Assembly: GCA_947459875.1 (NCBI GenBank)
Contig: CANHFG010000019.1
Span: 1-33,024, forward strand
Source of the DNA: Ignavibacteria bacterium
GTDB lineage: Bacteria > Bacteroidota > Ignavibacteria > Kapaibacteriales > Kapaibacteriaceae
DNA length: 33,024 nucleotides
Direction: 5' to 3'
Shown piece by piece: positions 1-8,983 of this stretch. The notes below the pieces were generated by a model. The model saw only the letters and a list, made by a program, of their open reading frames with translations. It was not told the DNA's origin and did not search any database. The stretch's first letter is position 1; every line of letters begins with the position of its first letter. The position numbers and the translations under genes were made by a program.

Positions 1-311
1 AGGAGTCGTGCACCATTGTGCAGGACGATGTGACTCAGGTCGCGCGTGGCGTGCGTCATAACGGGACGAAGGTGCGGAAGCCGGCGCATCACATACGGTA
101 CGCCTCCGATATGGTCCGTGTGGGCGTGAGTGACCACCAGAACGTCCGTTGGCCGGTCTCCCAGCGCATCCACGTCCGGAAAGGCCCGCACGGTTCGGTC
201 ACGAGGATGCAGACCGGCGTCGATCAGCACACCCGTACCATCGAGCTCGAGGTAGCAGCAGTTGGCGCCGATCTCCTCGGCCCCACCCAGCATGATGAGC
301 TCGGCGTTCAC
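1..311 (-). CDS. Metallo-beta-lactamase-fold hydrolase, N-terminal part only
   Basis: The reverse strand reads an open frame from a GTG at 311 to the window edge, about 103 residues, with the C-terminus outside the window. It begins VNAELIMLGGAEEIGANCCY and contains THAHTDHIGG near residues 72-81. This is the HxHxDH metal-binding signature of the metallo-beta-lactamase superfamily. The opening strand (LGGAEEIGANCCYLEL) followed by LIDAGLHP resembles beta-CASP RNA-processing exonucleases of the RNase J/CPSF group more than lactamases, but the beta-CASP domain would lie outside the window, so the subfamily is inference. The GTG start lies 10 bases after the stop of the upstream DUF2892 gene on the same strand, suggesting cotranscription. 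No ATG precedes it in frame; an internal ATG at codon 7 is an alternative start that would shorten the first beta strand. Confidence 0.85.
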   Translation of the reverse strand, partial: MNAELIMLGGAEEIGANCCYLELDGTGVLIDAGLHPRDRTVRAFPDVDALGDRPTDVLVVTHAHTDHIGGVPYVMRRLPHLRPVMTHATRDLSHIVLHNGARL

Positions 312-321
312 GGCTGACTTC

Positions 322-528
322 TTACTGGGAGGTCTTGCAGGTGGTAATACCCAGGATGGAGTACAGTCCGCAGAAGGAGAACAGCGCCGTCCCCGTCAGG
401 GCAACCGCCGCAATGCCCAGAACCAGGGCCAGGATGCCGGACACCGTTCCGGTAGCGATCGCTATGACGCAGGCGCCGGCGATCGAAAGACGCAGAACTT
501 TGTCGGTTGTGCCTATGTTTTTAGTCAT
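322..528 (-). CDS. DUF2892 (YgaP-like) inner-membrane protein
   Basis: This encodes 68 residues starting MTKNIGTTDKVLRLSIAG. That opening (a short polar stretch, then D-x-x-x-R-x) followed by two hydrophobic helices, roughly residues 13-30 and 33-50, and a glycine-rich LG.Y...G end is typical of the small DUF2892/YgaP membrane family. It ends with a cysteine-containing tail (GITTCKTSQ), as many family members do. The frame stays open upstream to an ATG at 579, but the extra 17 residues are unlike the family, so the ATG at 528 is preferred. The hydrolase gene follows after 10 bases. No specific biochemical role is established for this domain alone; related proteins pair with rhodanese or sulfur-handling enzymes. 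Confidence 0.8.
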   Translation of the reverse strand: MTKNIGTTDKVLRLSIAGACVIAIATGTVSGILALVLGIAAVALTGTALFSFCGLYSILGITTCKTSQ

Positions 529-648
529 GATTCGCTTAAGCAGGACGTGGCGGGAAAAGGACCTGATCGACCATGGCAATATGCGGACGATTCATCCGAA
601 TACCGTTGCGGTGCGACGTCCCCGACCACTTAAAGCCTATATCCTGTG

Positions 649-656
649 TAGTTTTG
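649..656 (+). promoter_or_regulatory. Candidate Bacteroidetes-type -7 element before the mutase operon
   Basis: TAGTTTTG matches the TAnnTTTG -7 consensus used by the primary sigma factor of Bacteroidetes. It lies 34 bases before the ATG at 691, inside the 162-base gap (529-690) that separates the minus-strand DUF2892 gene from the plus-strand mutase operon. I see no convincing -33 TTTG at the expected 19-21 base spacing, so this is a partial match. The identical octamer occurs before gatB. Nothing else recognisable is in the gap. Confidence 0.4.
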
Positions 657-690
657 CGACGTTGTCCACACCCATCTCGAGTCAATTCGG

Positions 691-2115
691 ATGCAATCCC
701 CAGCCCCCTACTCGCCCTCGACCATGGTTCGCGTTGTTACCGCGGCGTCACTTTTCGACGGACACGACGCTGCTATCAACGTCATGCGCCGCATTATCCA
801 GTCGACCGGATGCGAGGTTATACACCTTGGACACAACCGATCGGTTCGCGAAGTCGTTGACTGCGCGGTCCAGGAGGACGCCCAGGCCATTGCCATGACG
901 TCCTACCAGGGCGGTCATGTCGAATACCTCACCTACATGCGACGTCTGCTCGACGAGCAGGGGGCAAGCCACATCCGGATCTTTGCCGGAGGGGGTGGGA
1001 CGATCCTACCGAGCGAGATCGAAGAACTCCATGCAGCCGGCATCACACGGGTGTATTCACCCGATGATGGCAGGGCGATGGGGCTTCAGGGGATGATCAA
1101 CGACCTTGTTGCCAAGTCCGACTTTATACCCCCGATCGACGACCCTGAGCACCTGGCTGAGCGCGTCCGGATGCGTGATCCGAGGGCGATAGCCCAGGCG
1201 ATCTCGTGTGCCGAGCGAGGTCAGCACGACCTTATCGGCTTTGCCGCCGATGCCGTGCGGCGTCCGGTCCTTGGCATTACGGGAACCGGTGGAGCCGGAA
1301 AGTCCTCGCTTACGGACGAGATCGTACGGCGCTTTCTGCTCGACCAGCCAGACCGCTCGATAGCGGTTGTCAGTGTTGACCCATCAAAGCGCAAGACAGG
1401 CGGTGCCCTGCTCGGAGACAGGATTCGGATGAATGCGGTGAGCAACCAGCGCGTGTATATGCGTTCGTTTGCCACGCGCGAGGCCAATGTTGCTCTCAAT
1501 CCCCACGTGGCCGACGCGATCCGCATTCTTTCGTATGCCGAGTACGACCTGATCATCGTCGAAACGGCCGGCATCGGTCAGAGCGACAGCCAGATCACGG
1601 AAGTCTGTGACGTATCGATGTACGTCATGACGCCGGAATTCGGCGCCGCTACGCAGCTCGAGAAGATCGATATGATCGACTATGCGGACCTGATCGCCTT
1701 GAATAAGTTCGACAAACGCGGAGCTCTGGATGCCCTGCGCGATGTACGCAAACAATACCAGCGCAGCCGTCAGCGATTCGGTGAGCCCCTTGAGAACATG
1801 CCCGTGCACGGGACGATCGCCTCACAGTTCAACGACCCCGGAACGAACACGCTGTACCGGTCGATCGTGGACGCGCTCAAGCAGCGCTGCGCGCTCGACT
1901 GGGAGTCATCCTACTCGGTCAGCGATGAAATGAGCGAGAAGATCTACATCATCCCACCCGACAGAACACGCTACCTGGCCGAACTCGTCGAGGAAAACAA
2001 GCGCTACGATGCCCGGGTTGAAAAGCAGTCAGAGATCGCGCGTCGACTCTGGCAGGTCAACGGCACGATCGAGCAGTTGGAAGACCTGCATACGCAGGAG
2101 CGTAGGGGTCGATGA
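691..2115 (+). CDS. IcmF-type B12-binding domain plus MeaI/MeaB-like G-protein chaperone (N-terminal half of a split isobutyryl-CoA mutase)
   Basis: This is a 474-residue protein. Residues 13-140 form the cobalamin-binding Rossmann domain: [11 protein letters not shown] places the cobalt-ligating histidine at about residue 25, and a GGGG loop lies at about 100-103. Residues 185-400 are a G3E/MeaB-type GTPase with Walker A GTGGAGKS (198-205), DPSKRKTGG...[15 protein letters not shown] (291-299) and NKFD (338-341). This order matches the N-terminal half of IcmF, where the G domain guards AdoCbl loading and integrity. In canonical IcmF a mutase domain follows in the same chain; here the frame ends after the helical linker, and the mutase is encoded separately from 3487. 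The start could also be the ATG at 724 ([11 protein letters not shown]); neither has a clear ribosome site. The stop overlaps the next start (ATGA), which suggests translational coupling. Confidence 0.92.
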   Translation: MQSPAPYSPSTMVRVVTAASLFDGHDAAINVMRRIIQSTGCEVIHLGHNRSVREVVDCAVQEDAQAIAMTSYQGGHVEYLTYMRRLLDEQGASHIRIFAGGGGTILPSEIEELHAAGITRVYSPDDGRAMGLQGMINDLVAKSDFIPPIDDPEHLAERVRMRDPRAIAQAISCAERGQHDLIGFAADAVRRPVLGITGTGGAGKSSLTDEIVRRFLLDQPDRSIAVVSVDPSKRKTGGALLGDRIRMNAVSNQRVYMRSFATREANVALNPHVADAIRILSYAEYDLIIVETAGIGQSDSQITEVCDVSMYVMTPEFGAATQLEKIDMIDYADLIALNKFDKRGALDALRDVRKQYQRSRQRFGEPLENMPVHGTIASQFNDPGTNTLYRSIVDALKQRCALDWESSYSVSDEMSEKIYIIPPDRTRYLAELVEENKRYDARVEKQSEIARRLWQVNGTIEQLEDLHTQERRGR

Positions 2116-3482
2116 TGGTACTGATCCGTACGTGCATTGCCGCCATCGCGGCCCTCGTTCTGGTCTCCTGCGGTGAGAGCGAGCCAACTGCCCCCACGCC
2201 ACAGAAGACAACTGTTCGCCTGTACAACGGAATGGCTCCATCCAAGTCCGCGCGACTGAACGTCGCCGGCGTGCCGCTCGACGCGGCCGTGCCGGGCGGA
2301 ACGCGCAGCACGATACGTCAGATCGACGCCTCGGCCGAGCTGGTGGACGTGGTGGTGGATGGCGGCCAGGGTAGTCAGCCCTACGCCTCTACCCGTGCCG
2401 CATTCCCGGCGGCCGTGCCAAGCTCGGTGATTGTCTTTCCGGGAACGTCAGCGTTTGAGCCAACGCGCTATACCGATTCGGTTGTGGTCGTGCGCGATAC
2501 CGGAAGTCCGGCCCCGGGAAAGGCCCGGCTTCGTGTGATCAATGCCACGGATGCCGGAACGTGGACGCTCGGCGAGCTCAGCGTGTATGTTGACCAGAAC
2601 CGGGCATTCTCCATTACTGACCTTCCGCTGCGCACGGTTTCGAACTGGATACCGGTCGACCCCGGAGAGCGGCAGATACGAGTTGTTCGTGAGTGGCAGA
2701 TCCCTTATGACGCGGCAACGCGAGGTGTGACCTTTGTTCAGGGGGCTTCGTATACGCTGTTCCTGACAGGCACTCTCAATACGGGTGATGCGTGGGTTTT
2801 CACGGCGCGACTGTATTCCGACAACGACCAGAGTGCTGCCGTTGACCTTCTTATCCCGCCCGATGTTGGCAGTTTTCAGGTTGTCAATGCCGTTACGGGA
2901 ATTCGATCGATCGATGTGAAGATCGACGGGAAGATCATCCCGTCGATGTCACAACTACCATTTCCCAACGCGTCGGGATACCTCGAGCTGGATCTCGGCA
3001 CACATGCATTGGAGATCCTCACGAATGGCACGCCCCTTGTCGACAATGTCCGCACGGTCGCCACACTGCGAAGCCGCAAAACCATGTTTGTGACCGGTAC
3101 GCTGGTACCACCCAATATCGTTGGACTTGAACTGAGCGAGCCCGAACGTGCTCCCAACGTGTCGAAGGCATACATCCGTATGGGCAATCTCTGTCCCGAT
3201 GCGCCAACCATCGATATCGCCCTGAGGCAGGACACGACCGAGACTATCCCGGAACAATTCCGAAGTCTGGAGTTTCGGGAGTTCAGCGCCACTCCCGGTA
3301 GTCAGGAACAGTTTCTTGCTCTTACTCCCGGCATCTACACCGTCATCGGGTATCGGGCAGGAACAAAGACCATCGTTCTGCCGCCCTCGGACGTCCGGGT
3401 GAATGCCGGCGAAGTGCGCACCCTCTGGGCGGGCGGACTTCTTTCGAAGATCTCTCTTCAATCCGTAACACACGTAAAGTGA
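2112..3482 (+). CDS. DUF4397-like envelope lipoprotein inserted between the two mutase genes
   Basis: This encodes 456 residues. The N-terminus is a lipoprotein signal with lipobox LVSC and the acylated cysteine at residue 20, so it is probably anchored in the envelope facing the periplasm or outside. The remainder is beta-rich, with at least two segments resembling DUF4397: [12 protein letters not shown]...LSVYVD, and later [19 protein letters not shown]...[10 protein letters not shown]. Tandem DUF4397-like immunoglobulin-type folds of this kind are common in Bacteroidetes lipoproteins, but their ligands are unknown. No T9SS sorting domain is seen at the C-terminus. It starts on the ATG overlapping the previous stop and ends four bases before the mutase ATG, so it is cotranscribed with cytoplasmic B12 enzymes, an odd pairing. 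Function is unassigned; the family call rests on pattern similarity. Confidence 0.82.
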   Translation: MMVLIRTCIAAIAALVLVSCGESEPTAPTPQKTTVRLYNGMAPSKSARLNVAGVPLDAAVPGGTRSTIRQIDASAELVDVVVDGGQGSQPYASTRAAFPAAVPSSVIVFPGTSAFEPTRYTDSVVVVRDTGSPAPGKARLRVINATDAGTWTLGELSVYVDQNRAFSITDLPLRTVSNWIPVDPGERQIRVVREWQIPYDAATRGVTFVQGASYTLFLTGTLNTGDAWVFTARLYSDNDQSAAVDLLIPPDVGSFQVVNAVTGIRSIDVKIDGKIIPSMSQLPFPNASGYLELDLGTHALEILTNGTPLVDNVRTVATLRSRKTMFVTGTLVPPNIVGLELSEPERAPNVSKAYIRMGNLCPDAPTIDIALRQDTTETIPEQFRSLEFREFSATPGSQEQFLALTPGIYTVIGYRAGTKTIVLPPSDVRVNAGEVRTLWAGGLLSKISLQSVTHVK

Positions 3483-3486
3483 TCTC

Positions 3487-5511
3487 ATGGATATCGAAAA
3501 GACCACAGTGATAGGGGGCGAGCTGACGCAGGAAGAGATCCGGCGTCTGGCGATCGACGCGCTGCGTCAGACCGCTAAGGACCTCGAGGCACAGCTCGAC
3601 GCGGAGGTGCGCCAGCTCTTGACTTCCTGGGAGGAGAAGAAAGCCCTTTACCGCGGCGAGTTCTACACCTACAGGGTGCGCGGCCGCGAGATCAAGGTTG
3701 AGAACTTCACCGAATCGCTCTCACACACGCGCATTCCCAAGATCGCTCTTCCACAGTTCAAAGACTGGGGTGAGATCGTCCGCTGGTGCATGCAGGAAAA
3801 CGTACCCGGTGAGTTTCCCTACACGGCAGGCGTCTATCCGTTTAAGCGCACGAATGAAGATCCTACCCGGATGTTTGCCGGCGAGGGTGGACCGGAGCGA
3901 ACGAACCGACGGTTTCACTACCTATCGAAGAACATGCCGGCGGCGCGCCTATCGACGGCCTTCGATAGTGTGACGCTCTATGGCGAGGACCCTGATCACC
4001 GGCCTGATATCTATGGCAAGATCGGCAACTCGGGCGTGAGCATCGCCTCGCTGGATGATGCCAAGAAGCTCTACTCCGGTTTTGACCTGTGTGCCCCCTC
4101 CACATCCGTTTCCATGACGATCAACGGTCCGGCACCGATGCTGCTGGCGTTCTTCATGAATGCCGCCATCGATCAGGAGTGTGAGAAGTACATCCGCGAG
4201 AACGGACTTGAGCAGCAGGTCAATGCTACGATCGATGCGCACTTCGCAGGCAGGGGGCTTACCCGTCCCACCTACCGTCACGGCGACGGATCAACCGAGC
4301 TGCCGGAGGGCAGTGATGGTCTTGGTCTGATGCTTCTGGGCATCACTGGTGATAAGGTTCTTCCGGCGGATGTGTATGAGCAGTGCCGTCAGCGTGCGCT
4401 TACCAGCGTGCGCGGAACTGTGCAGGCGGACATCCTGAAAGAAGACCAGGCGCAGAACACCTGCATCTTCTCGACGGAGTTTGCCCTTCGCATGATGGGC
4501 GACGTGCAGGAGTACTTCATTCGTGAGAGCGTTCGCAACTTCTACTCTGTTTCGATCTCGGGCTATCATATCGCCGAAGCAGGTGCCAATCCGATAACGC
4601 AGCTGGCGTTCACGCTTGCCAACGGGTTCACGTACGTAGAGTATTACCTGTCACGGGGCATGAACATTGATGATTTTGCTCCGAACCTTTCCTTCTTTTT
4701 CTCAAACGGCGTAGACCCTGAGTACAGCGTGATTGGACGGGTTGCACGACGCATCTGGGCCAAGGCCATGAAGAACGTGTACGGTGGAAACGAGCGTTCA
4801 CAGATGCTGAAGTATCACATTCAGACGTCCGGACGTTCACTGCATGCACAAGAGATCGACTTCAACGACATTCGCACGACCCTGCAGGCGCTGTATGCGA
4901 TCTATGACAATTGTAATTCGCTCCATACCAACGCGTACGACGAGGCGATAACGACGCCAACGGAGGAGAGTGTGCGTCGTGCCGTTGCCATTCAGCTCAT
5001 CATCAATCGTGAACTGGGGCTGACCAAGAATGAAAATCCGATCCAAGGCTCATTCATCATCGAGGAGTTGACGGATCTTGTCGAAGAGGCCGTGCAGGCA
5101 GAATTCCGTCGGATCTCCGATCGTGGTGGTGTGCTTGGGGCGATGGAGAACATGTACCAGCGCAACAAGATCCAGGAAGAGTCACTGTACTACGAGACCT
5201 TGAAACATACCGGACAGTATCCGATCATCGGCGTCAACACATTTCTCAGTTCAAAGGGATCGCCAACGGTGATCCCAGACGAAGTGATCCGCTCGACGAC
5301 CGACGAGAAAGAGCAGCAGATTTCCAACGTTAACTCCGTGAAACTGCGCGGCGGGGATGATGCCGGGGTAGCCCTGGACGTTCTTCGACGGACGGCTGTG
5401 CGCAACGGAAACATCTTCGAAGCGCTCATGGAAGCGGCCAAGATCTGCTCACTCGGTCAGATGACCCGTGCTCTCTATGACGTCGGCGGTCAGTACCGGC
5501 GAAACATGTAG
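3487..5511 (+). CDS. Acyl-CoA mutase catalytic subunit, isobutyryl-CoA mutase (IcmF) type / methylmalonyl-CoA mutase family
   Basis: This encodes 674 residues of the methylmalonyl-CoA mutase TIM-barrel family without its own B12 domain. Characteristic IcmF-like stretches are [11 protein letters not shown] (111-121), [18 protein letters not shown] (128-145), [13 protein letters not shown] (154-166), [13 protein letters not shown] (206-218), [16 protein letters not shown] (310-325) and [21 protein letters not shown] glutamine (Q323) sits where methylmalonyl-CoA mutases carry the arginine that binds the substrate carboxylate, favouring an uncharged acyl-CoA such as isobutyryl-CoA. Y117 is at the other specificity position, where isobutyryl enzymes are expected to have Phe. 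The first 45 residues resemble the helical linker found between G and mutase domains in fused IcmF. It must act in trans with the 691-2115 product. It follows the lipoprotein gene by four bases. Confidence 0.93.
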   Translation: MDIEKTTVIGGELTQEEIRRLAIDALRQTAKDLEAQLDAEVRQLLTSWEEKKALYRGEFYTYRVRGREIKVENFTESLSHTRIPKIALPQFKDWGEIVRWCMQENVPGEFPYTAGVYPFKRTNEDPTRMFAGEGGPERTNRRFHYLSKNMPAARLSTAFDSVTLYGEDPDHRPDIYGKIGNSGVSIASLDDAKKLYSGFDLCAPSTSVSMTINGPAPMLLAFFMNAAIDQECEKYIRENGLEQQVNATIDAHFAGRGLTRPTYRHGDGSTELPEGSDGLGLMLLGITGDKVLPADVYEQCRQRALTSVRGTVQADILKEDQAQNTCIFSTEFALRMMGDVQEYFIRESVRNFYSVSISGYHIAEAGANPITQLAFTLANGFTYVEYYLSRGMNIDDFAPNLSFFFSNGVDPEYSVIGRVARRIWAKAMKNVYGGNERSQMLKYHIQTSGRSLHAQEIDFNDIRTTLQALYAIYDNCNSLHTNAYDEAITTPTEESVRRAVAIQLIINRELGLTKNENPIQGSFIIEELTDLVEEAVQAEFRRISDRGGVLGAMENMYQRNKIQEESLYYETLKHTGQYPIIGVNTFLSSKGSPTVIPDEVIRSTTDEKEQQISNVNSVKLRGGDDAGVALDVLRRTAVRNGNIFEALMEAAKICSLGQMTRALYDVGGQYRRNM

Positions 5512-5517
5512 CAAGCT

Positions 5518-6459
5518 GTGATCGGAATCCAAGACATCCTGCAGGCGGCAGAGCGCATAGCACCGCACATCCACCACACACCGATCATGACATCGCGCAC
5601 GATCAATGCGATGTTCGGTGCTGAGATCTTCTTTAAGTGTGAAAATCTGCAGAAGGTAGGCGCATTTAAGGCGCGTGGGGCGGTCAACGCCGTCATGCAG
5701 CTCGACGACAATACCGCCCGCCGCGGTGTGATCACGCACTCCAGCGGTAACCATGCGCAGGCTCTTGCCTATGCGGCCGGGCTTCGTGGGATTGCCTGCA
5801 CCATCATCATGCCCGATACGGCACCGGCCGTCAAGGCTGCCGCGGTGCGGGGCTATGGTGCGGAGATCATCTTTTGCAAGCCCACACTGGAGTCGCGGCT
5901 TCGCACCATGGAAGAAGTTGCCCAGCGGACGGGGGCGCACGTAGTGCCTCCGTCTGACGATGACCGCATTATGGCCGGTCAGGGAACCGCAGGACTTGAG
6001 CTTTGCGAACAGGTCGAGCGTCTGGACCTCGTCATGGCGCCTGTCGGTGGCGGTGGGCTGATGGGTGGTGTGGCCACGGCCGTGCGGGCTCTGCAGCCCG
6101 GAGCGTTGATCGTTGGTGCCGAACCAGCGATCGCAGACGATGCGAGGGAATCACTCCGGACAGGGGTGCTTCAGCCCCCTGCCGACCGCATGACCATTGC
6201 GGATGGTCTGCGCACGGGGCTGAGTGAGAGGACCTTTGCGCAGCTCCGCTCCATGGGTGTGGAGATCGAGACCGCCTCCGAGGAGAGTATTCGCAGCGGG
6301 ACGCTCCTCGTCATGTCTCGACTAAAAGTCGTTATCGAACCCAGCGCCGGTGTGAGCATTGGCGTATTGTTGGAACGACCTGATCTGGCGCGGGGTCGCA
6401 GGATCGGCATTGTGCTCTGCGGGGGGAACATAGACCTGGGCAGCCTTGTCTTTGGGTAA
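5518..6459 (+). CDS. PLP-dependent threonine/serine dehydratase (serine-racemase-like)
   Basis: This 313-residue fold-type II PLP enzyme has the Schiff-base lysine in KVGAFKARGA (K51), SSGNHAQALA (75-84) and the phosphate-binding glycine loop GGGG at 177-180. EPAIADD (E202, A206, D208) matches the divalent-metal site of serine racemases and eukaryotic-type serine/threonine dehydratases. There is no C-terminal ACT domain, so it is not the isoleucine-feedback-regulated biosynthetic IlvA; a catabolic threonine/serine dehydratase or a racemase fits better. Threonine deamination yields 2-oxobutyrate, which the branched-chain dehydrogenase encoded at 8984 could oxidise to propionyl-CoA. The start is a GTG six bases after the mutase stop, with no obvious ribosome site, implying operon expression. 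The two activities cannot be separated from sequence. Confidence 0.88.
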   Translation: MIGIQDILQAAERIAPHIHHTPIMTSRTINAMFGAEIFFKCENLQKVGAFKARGAVNAVMQLDDNTARRGVITHSSGNHAQALAYAAGLRGIACTIIMPDTAPAVKAAAVRGYGAEIIFCKPTLESRLRTMEEVAQRTGAHVVPPSDDDRIMAGQGTAGLELCEQVERLDLVMAPVGGGGLMGGVATAVRALQPGALIVGAEPAIADDARESLRTGVLQPPADRMTIADGLRTGLSERTFAQLRSMGVEIETASEESIRSGTLLVMSRLKVVIEPSAGVSIGVLLERPDLARGRRIGIVLCGGNIDLGSLVFG

Positions 6460-6497
6460 CAGAGGCGGAAAGCGCCCCCTTGGGAGCCGATTTTCCG

Positions 6498-6505
6498 TAG
6501 TTTTG
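6498..6505 (+). promoter_or_regulatory. Candidate -7 element giving a (near-)leaderless gatB transcript
   Basis: TAGTTTTG matches TAnnTTTG, with only seven bases between its last G and the TTG start of gatB. Initiation at the usual distance would put the start codon at or within a few bases of the mRNA 5' end. No good -33 TTTG is present. The 53-base gap after the dehydratase also holds a small GGCG/CGCC inverted repeat (about 6465-6480) that might terminate the upstream operon. Confidence 0.45.
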
Positions 6506-6512
6506 TGGTCCT

Positions 6513-7994
6513 TTGGACACCGCCGCACCATCTCAAAACAGCGCCTATGAGGCCGTGATTGGCCTCGAGGTTCACGCGCAGCTGACGACGGCGGCGAAGG
6601 CCTTTTGCAGTTGTTCGACCACCTTCGGGGCCCAGCCAAACGTTAACGTCTGCCCGATCTGCCTCGGTCACCCGGGGGTTCTACCCGTCCTGAACGAGAA
6701 CCTGGTGTCTTTTGCCGTACGCATGGGGCTTGCAACCAACTGCCAGATACGGCGTGTGTCGACGTTTTCGCGCAAGAACTACTACTATGCGGATCTGCCG
6801 AAGGGTTACCAGATCACACAGTATGCGGACCCGATCTGCCACGATGGATATGTTGAGATCGAGACTGAGCAGGGTACAAAACCCATTGGCATAACGCGTA
6901 TCCACATGGAAGAAGACTCGGGAAAGAGCATCCATGATCTTGATATCGATACGCTTGTCGACCTCAACCGTGCCGGCGTTCCCCTGATCGAGATCGTCAG
7001 CGAGCCGGACATCCGTACGCCGCAGGAGGCCTATCAGTATCTCCAGCAGATGCGGCAGATCCTGATCTATCTCGGCATCTGTGATGGGAATCTCGAGGAA
7101 GGAAGTATGCGCTGCGATGCCAACATCTCGGTGCGACGTCGCGGAGCGGCGGTCTTCGGGACAAAGCGAGAGGTGAAGAACCTCAACTCGTTCCGCAACG
7201 TCGAGAAGGCAATCGAATTCGAGATCAACGACCAGATCGCCCTTTTGGAAGGGGGCGAGCAGGTTGTGCAGCAGACCCGAATGTGGGATGCCGGTGCGCA
7301 GAAGACCAAGGTGATGCGCACCAAGGAGCAGGCCCACGACTACCGTTATTTTCCGGAGCCTGATCTGGGTCCGGTAGTGGTTGACCACGACCGTCTTGAA
7401 GAGCTCCGTGCGTCGATCCCCGAGCTATCGCTGGCCAAGAAGAGGCGCTTCATGGCCCAGTATCACCTGCCGGAGTATGATGCGGCTATTCTGGTTGACG
7501 AGCAGGACGTTGCCGTTTACTATGAAGACGCATGCGGGAGTCTTGCAAGCGGCACGCCGGACGCATTCAAGCTCGTGAGCAACTGGATCATGACCGAGAT
7601 CCTGCGCATTATGAGCGAGCGCAAGTGTGCGATCTCCGAAGTCGGCCTGACGTCACGTCAGCTCTCCTCGCTGATCGATGTGATCACCGACGGAACGATC
7701 AGTAGCAAGACCGCAAAAGAGATCTTCCCGGATATGCTCGCAAGTGGTCGCACGGCTCAAGAGGTGGTGGAAGAGCGTGGACTCAAGCAGGTTTCGGATC
7801 CTGCTGCCCTTTCGGCGCTGGTCGACGAAGTGGTCCGCGTCAATCCGGACAACGTTCAGAAGTATAAGTCGGGTAAGACCAACCTTCTTGGTTTCTTTGT
7901 TGGTCAGGTACTCAAGGCCTCCGGCGGAACGGCCAATCCGTCAATGGTCACGCAGTTGATGAAGGATGCATTGGAATCGGCCACAGCCCCCTGA
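6513..7994 (+). CDS. gatB: Aspartyl/glutamyl-tRNA(Asn/Gln) amidotransferase subunit B
   Basis: This encodes 493 residues, close to the usual GatB length of about 475-500. It opens with YEAVIGLEVHAQL and a zinc-type cysteine cluster (FCSCSTTFG...NVCPICLGHPG), followed by the family signature YYYADLPKGYQITQY. The C-terminal part (GTISSKTAKEIFPDM...YKSGKTNLLGFFVGQVLKAS) is the helical GatB/Yqey tRNA-recognition domain. The enzyme transamidates misacylated Glu-tRNA(Gln) and/or Asp-tRNA(Asn) in the cytoplasm with GatA and GatC, neither of which is in this window. The only in-frame start between the upstream TAG (6498-6500) and the conserved YEAVIG is the TTG at 6513, an uncommon initiator. The following aminotransferase starts 23 bases after the stop, so a gatB-aminotransferase-dehydrogenase transcript is likely. 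Confidence 0.96.
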   Translation: MDTAAPSQNSAYEAVIGLEVHAQLTTAAKAFCSCSTTFGAQPNVNVCPICLGHPGVLPVLNENLVSFAVRMGLATNCQIRRVSTFSRKNYYYADLPKGYQITQYADPICHDGYVEIETEQGTKPIGITRIHMEEDSGKSIHDLDIDTLVDLNRAGVPLIEIVSEPDIRTPQEAYQYLQQMRQILIYLGICDGNLEEGSMRCDANISVRRRGAAVFGTKREVKNLNSFRNVEKAIEFEINDQIALLEGGEQVVQQTRMWDAGAQKTKVMRTKEQAHDYRYFPEPDLGPVVVDHDRLEELRASIPELSLAKKRRFMAQYHLPEYDAAILVDEQDVAVYYEDACGSLASGTPDAFKLVSNWIMTEILRIMSERKCAISEVGLTSRQLSSLIDVITDGTISSKTAKEIFPDMLASGRTAQEVVEERGLKQVSDPAALSALVDEVVRVNPDNVQKYKSGKTNLLGFFVGQVLKASGGTANPSMVTQLMKDALESATAP

Positions 7995-8017
7995 CACGAA
8001 CTCGTCGGAGACACAGT

Positions 8018-8953
8018 ATGCCAATCACACCAACGAAGACGATCTGGAAGAACGGGAGCTTTGTTCCGTTCGAGAAGGCTTCCATTCACGTGCTCTCGCA
8101 TGTGGTGCATTATGGCTCTTCGTGGTTCGAGGGTATTCGCTGTTACGAGACCGAGCAGGGCACGGCGATCTTCAGGCTCCATGACCACATGCGTCGTCTG
8201 CACCAATCGCTCAAGGTGTACCGCACACAGCTGCCCTTTTCGGTTGACGAGCTTTCCGAGGCAGCCGTTGATCTTGTCCGCCGGAACAAACTGCGTCAGT
8301 GCTACATCCGCCCCTTTGCACTAAGGGGTTTCGGCGACATGGGTGTATACGGCCTGCGCTGTCCGGTGGAGGTGTACATCGCCGCCTGGGAGTGGGGTGC
8401 ATACCTTGGTGACGATGCGGCTTCGAATGGTGTGGACGTATGCATCTCCTCGTGGGACAGGATCTCGCCGAACTCTATGCCATCAATGGCCAAGGCGGGC
8501 GGGAACTATATGAATTCGCAGCTCGTAAAGATGGAGGCCGTAGAGAATGGCTATGCTGAAGGCATTTGTCTTGACGCATACGGGAACATTTCCGAAGGCT
8601 CGGGAGAGAATGTCTTCGTGGTTGTGAACAACGAATTGATCACGCCACCGGCGGCCAGTTCGCTGCTCCCCGGCATCACGCGTGACACGGTGATCGCGCT
8701 GGCTGAGGAGTTGGGAGTGACCGTACGAGAACAGAACATCCCACGGGCAATGCTCTACAGCTGTGACGAGATGTTTCTTACCGGAACAGCCGTCGAGATC
8801 ACCCCTGTCAAGTCTGTCGACCGCATCGCGGTGGGCCGTGGCAAGGTTGGCAACGTCACACGTGCATTGCAACAAGCGTTTCACCGGATCACCGTCAACG
8901 GCGAGGATCCTTATGGCTGGCTCACGCCTGTGCGTAAGACCGGTTCCAAGTAA
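8018..8953 (+). CDS. ilvE: Branched-chain amino acid aminotransferase
   Basis: This 311-residue fold-type IV PLP aminotransferase has family marks WKNGSFVPFEKASIHVLSH, YGSSWFEGIRCY, the catalytic lysine in MAKAGGNYMNSQ (K159), EGSGENVFVV and the cofactor-phosphate region LLPGITRDTVI. It interconverts valine, leucine and isoleucine with their 2-oxoacids using 2-oxoglutarate/glutamate. A GGAG at 8007-8010 sits seven bases before the ATG and supports this start. The oxoacid dehydrogenase gene begins 30 bases after the stop, so the two consecutive steps of branched-chain amino acid breakdown are adjacent. That order favours a degradative role or branched acyl-CoA supply, though the enzyme is reversible and could also serve biosynthesis. 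Confidence 0.95.
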   Translation: MPITPTKTIWKNGSFVPFEKASIHVLSHVVHYGSSWFEGIRCYETEQGTAIFRLHDHMRRLHQSLKVYRTQLPFSVDELSEAAVDLVRRNKLRQCYIRPFALRGFGDMGVYGLRCPVEVYIAAWEWGAYLGDDAASNGVDVCISSWDRISPNSMPSMAKAGGNYMNSQLVKMEAVENGYAEGICLDAYGNISEGSGENVFVVVNNELITPPAASSLLPGITRDTVIALAEELGVTVREQNIPRAMLYSCDEMFLTGTAVEITPVKSVDRIAVGRGKVGNVTRALQQAFHRITVNGEDPYGWLTPVRKTGSK

Positions 8954-8983
8954 TGACAGAAGAACACACAAGGATGAATTGAT

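Noticed and set aside
18-317. Plus-strand open frame at the left edge
   Set aside because: It is antisense to the metallo-beta-lactamase-fold gene, which has a clear THAHTDH motif; the plus-strand product has no recognisable features.
2112-3482. Lipoprotein gene between the mutase halves considered as a mobile insertion
   Set aside because: No inverted repeats, target duplication or transposase are visible, and its codon use is like that of its neighbours.
6681-7388. Minus-strand open frame inside gatB
   Set aside because: It is antisense to conserved GatB signatures, with no ribosome site or recognisable product.
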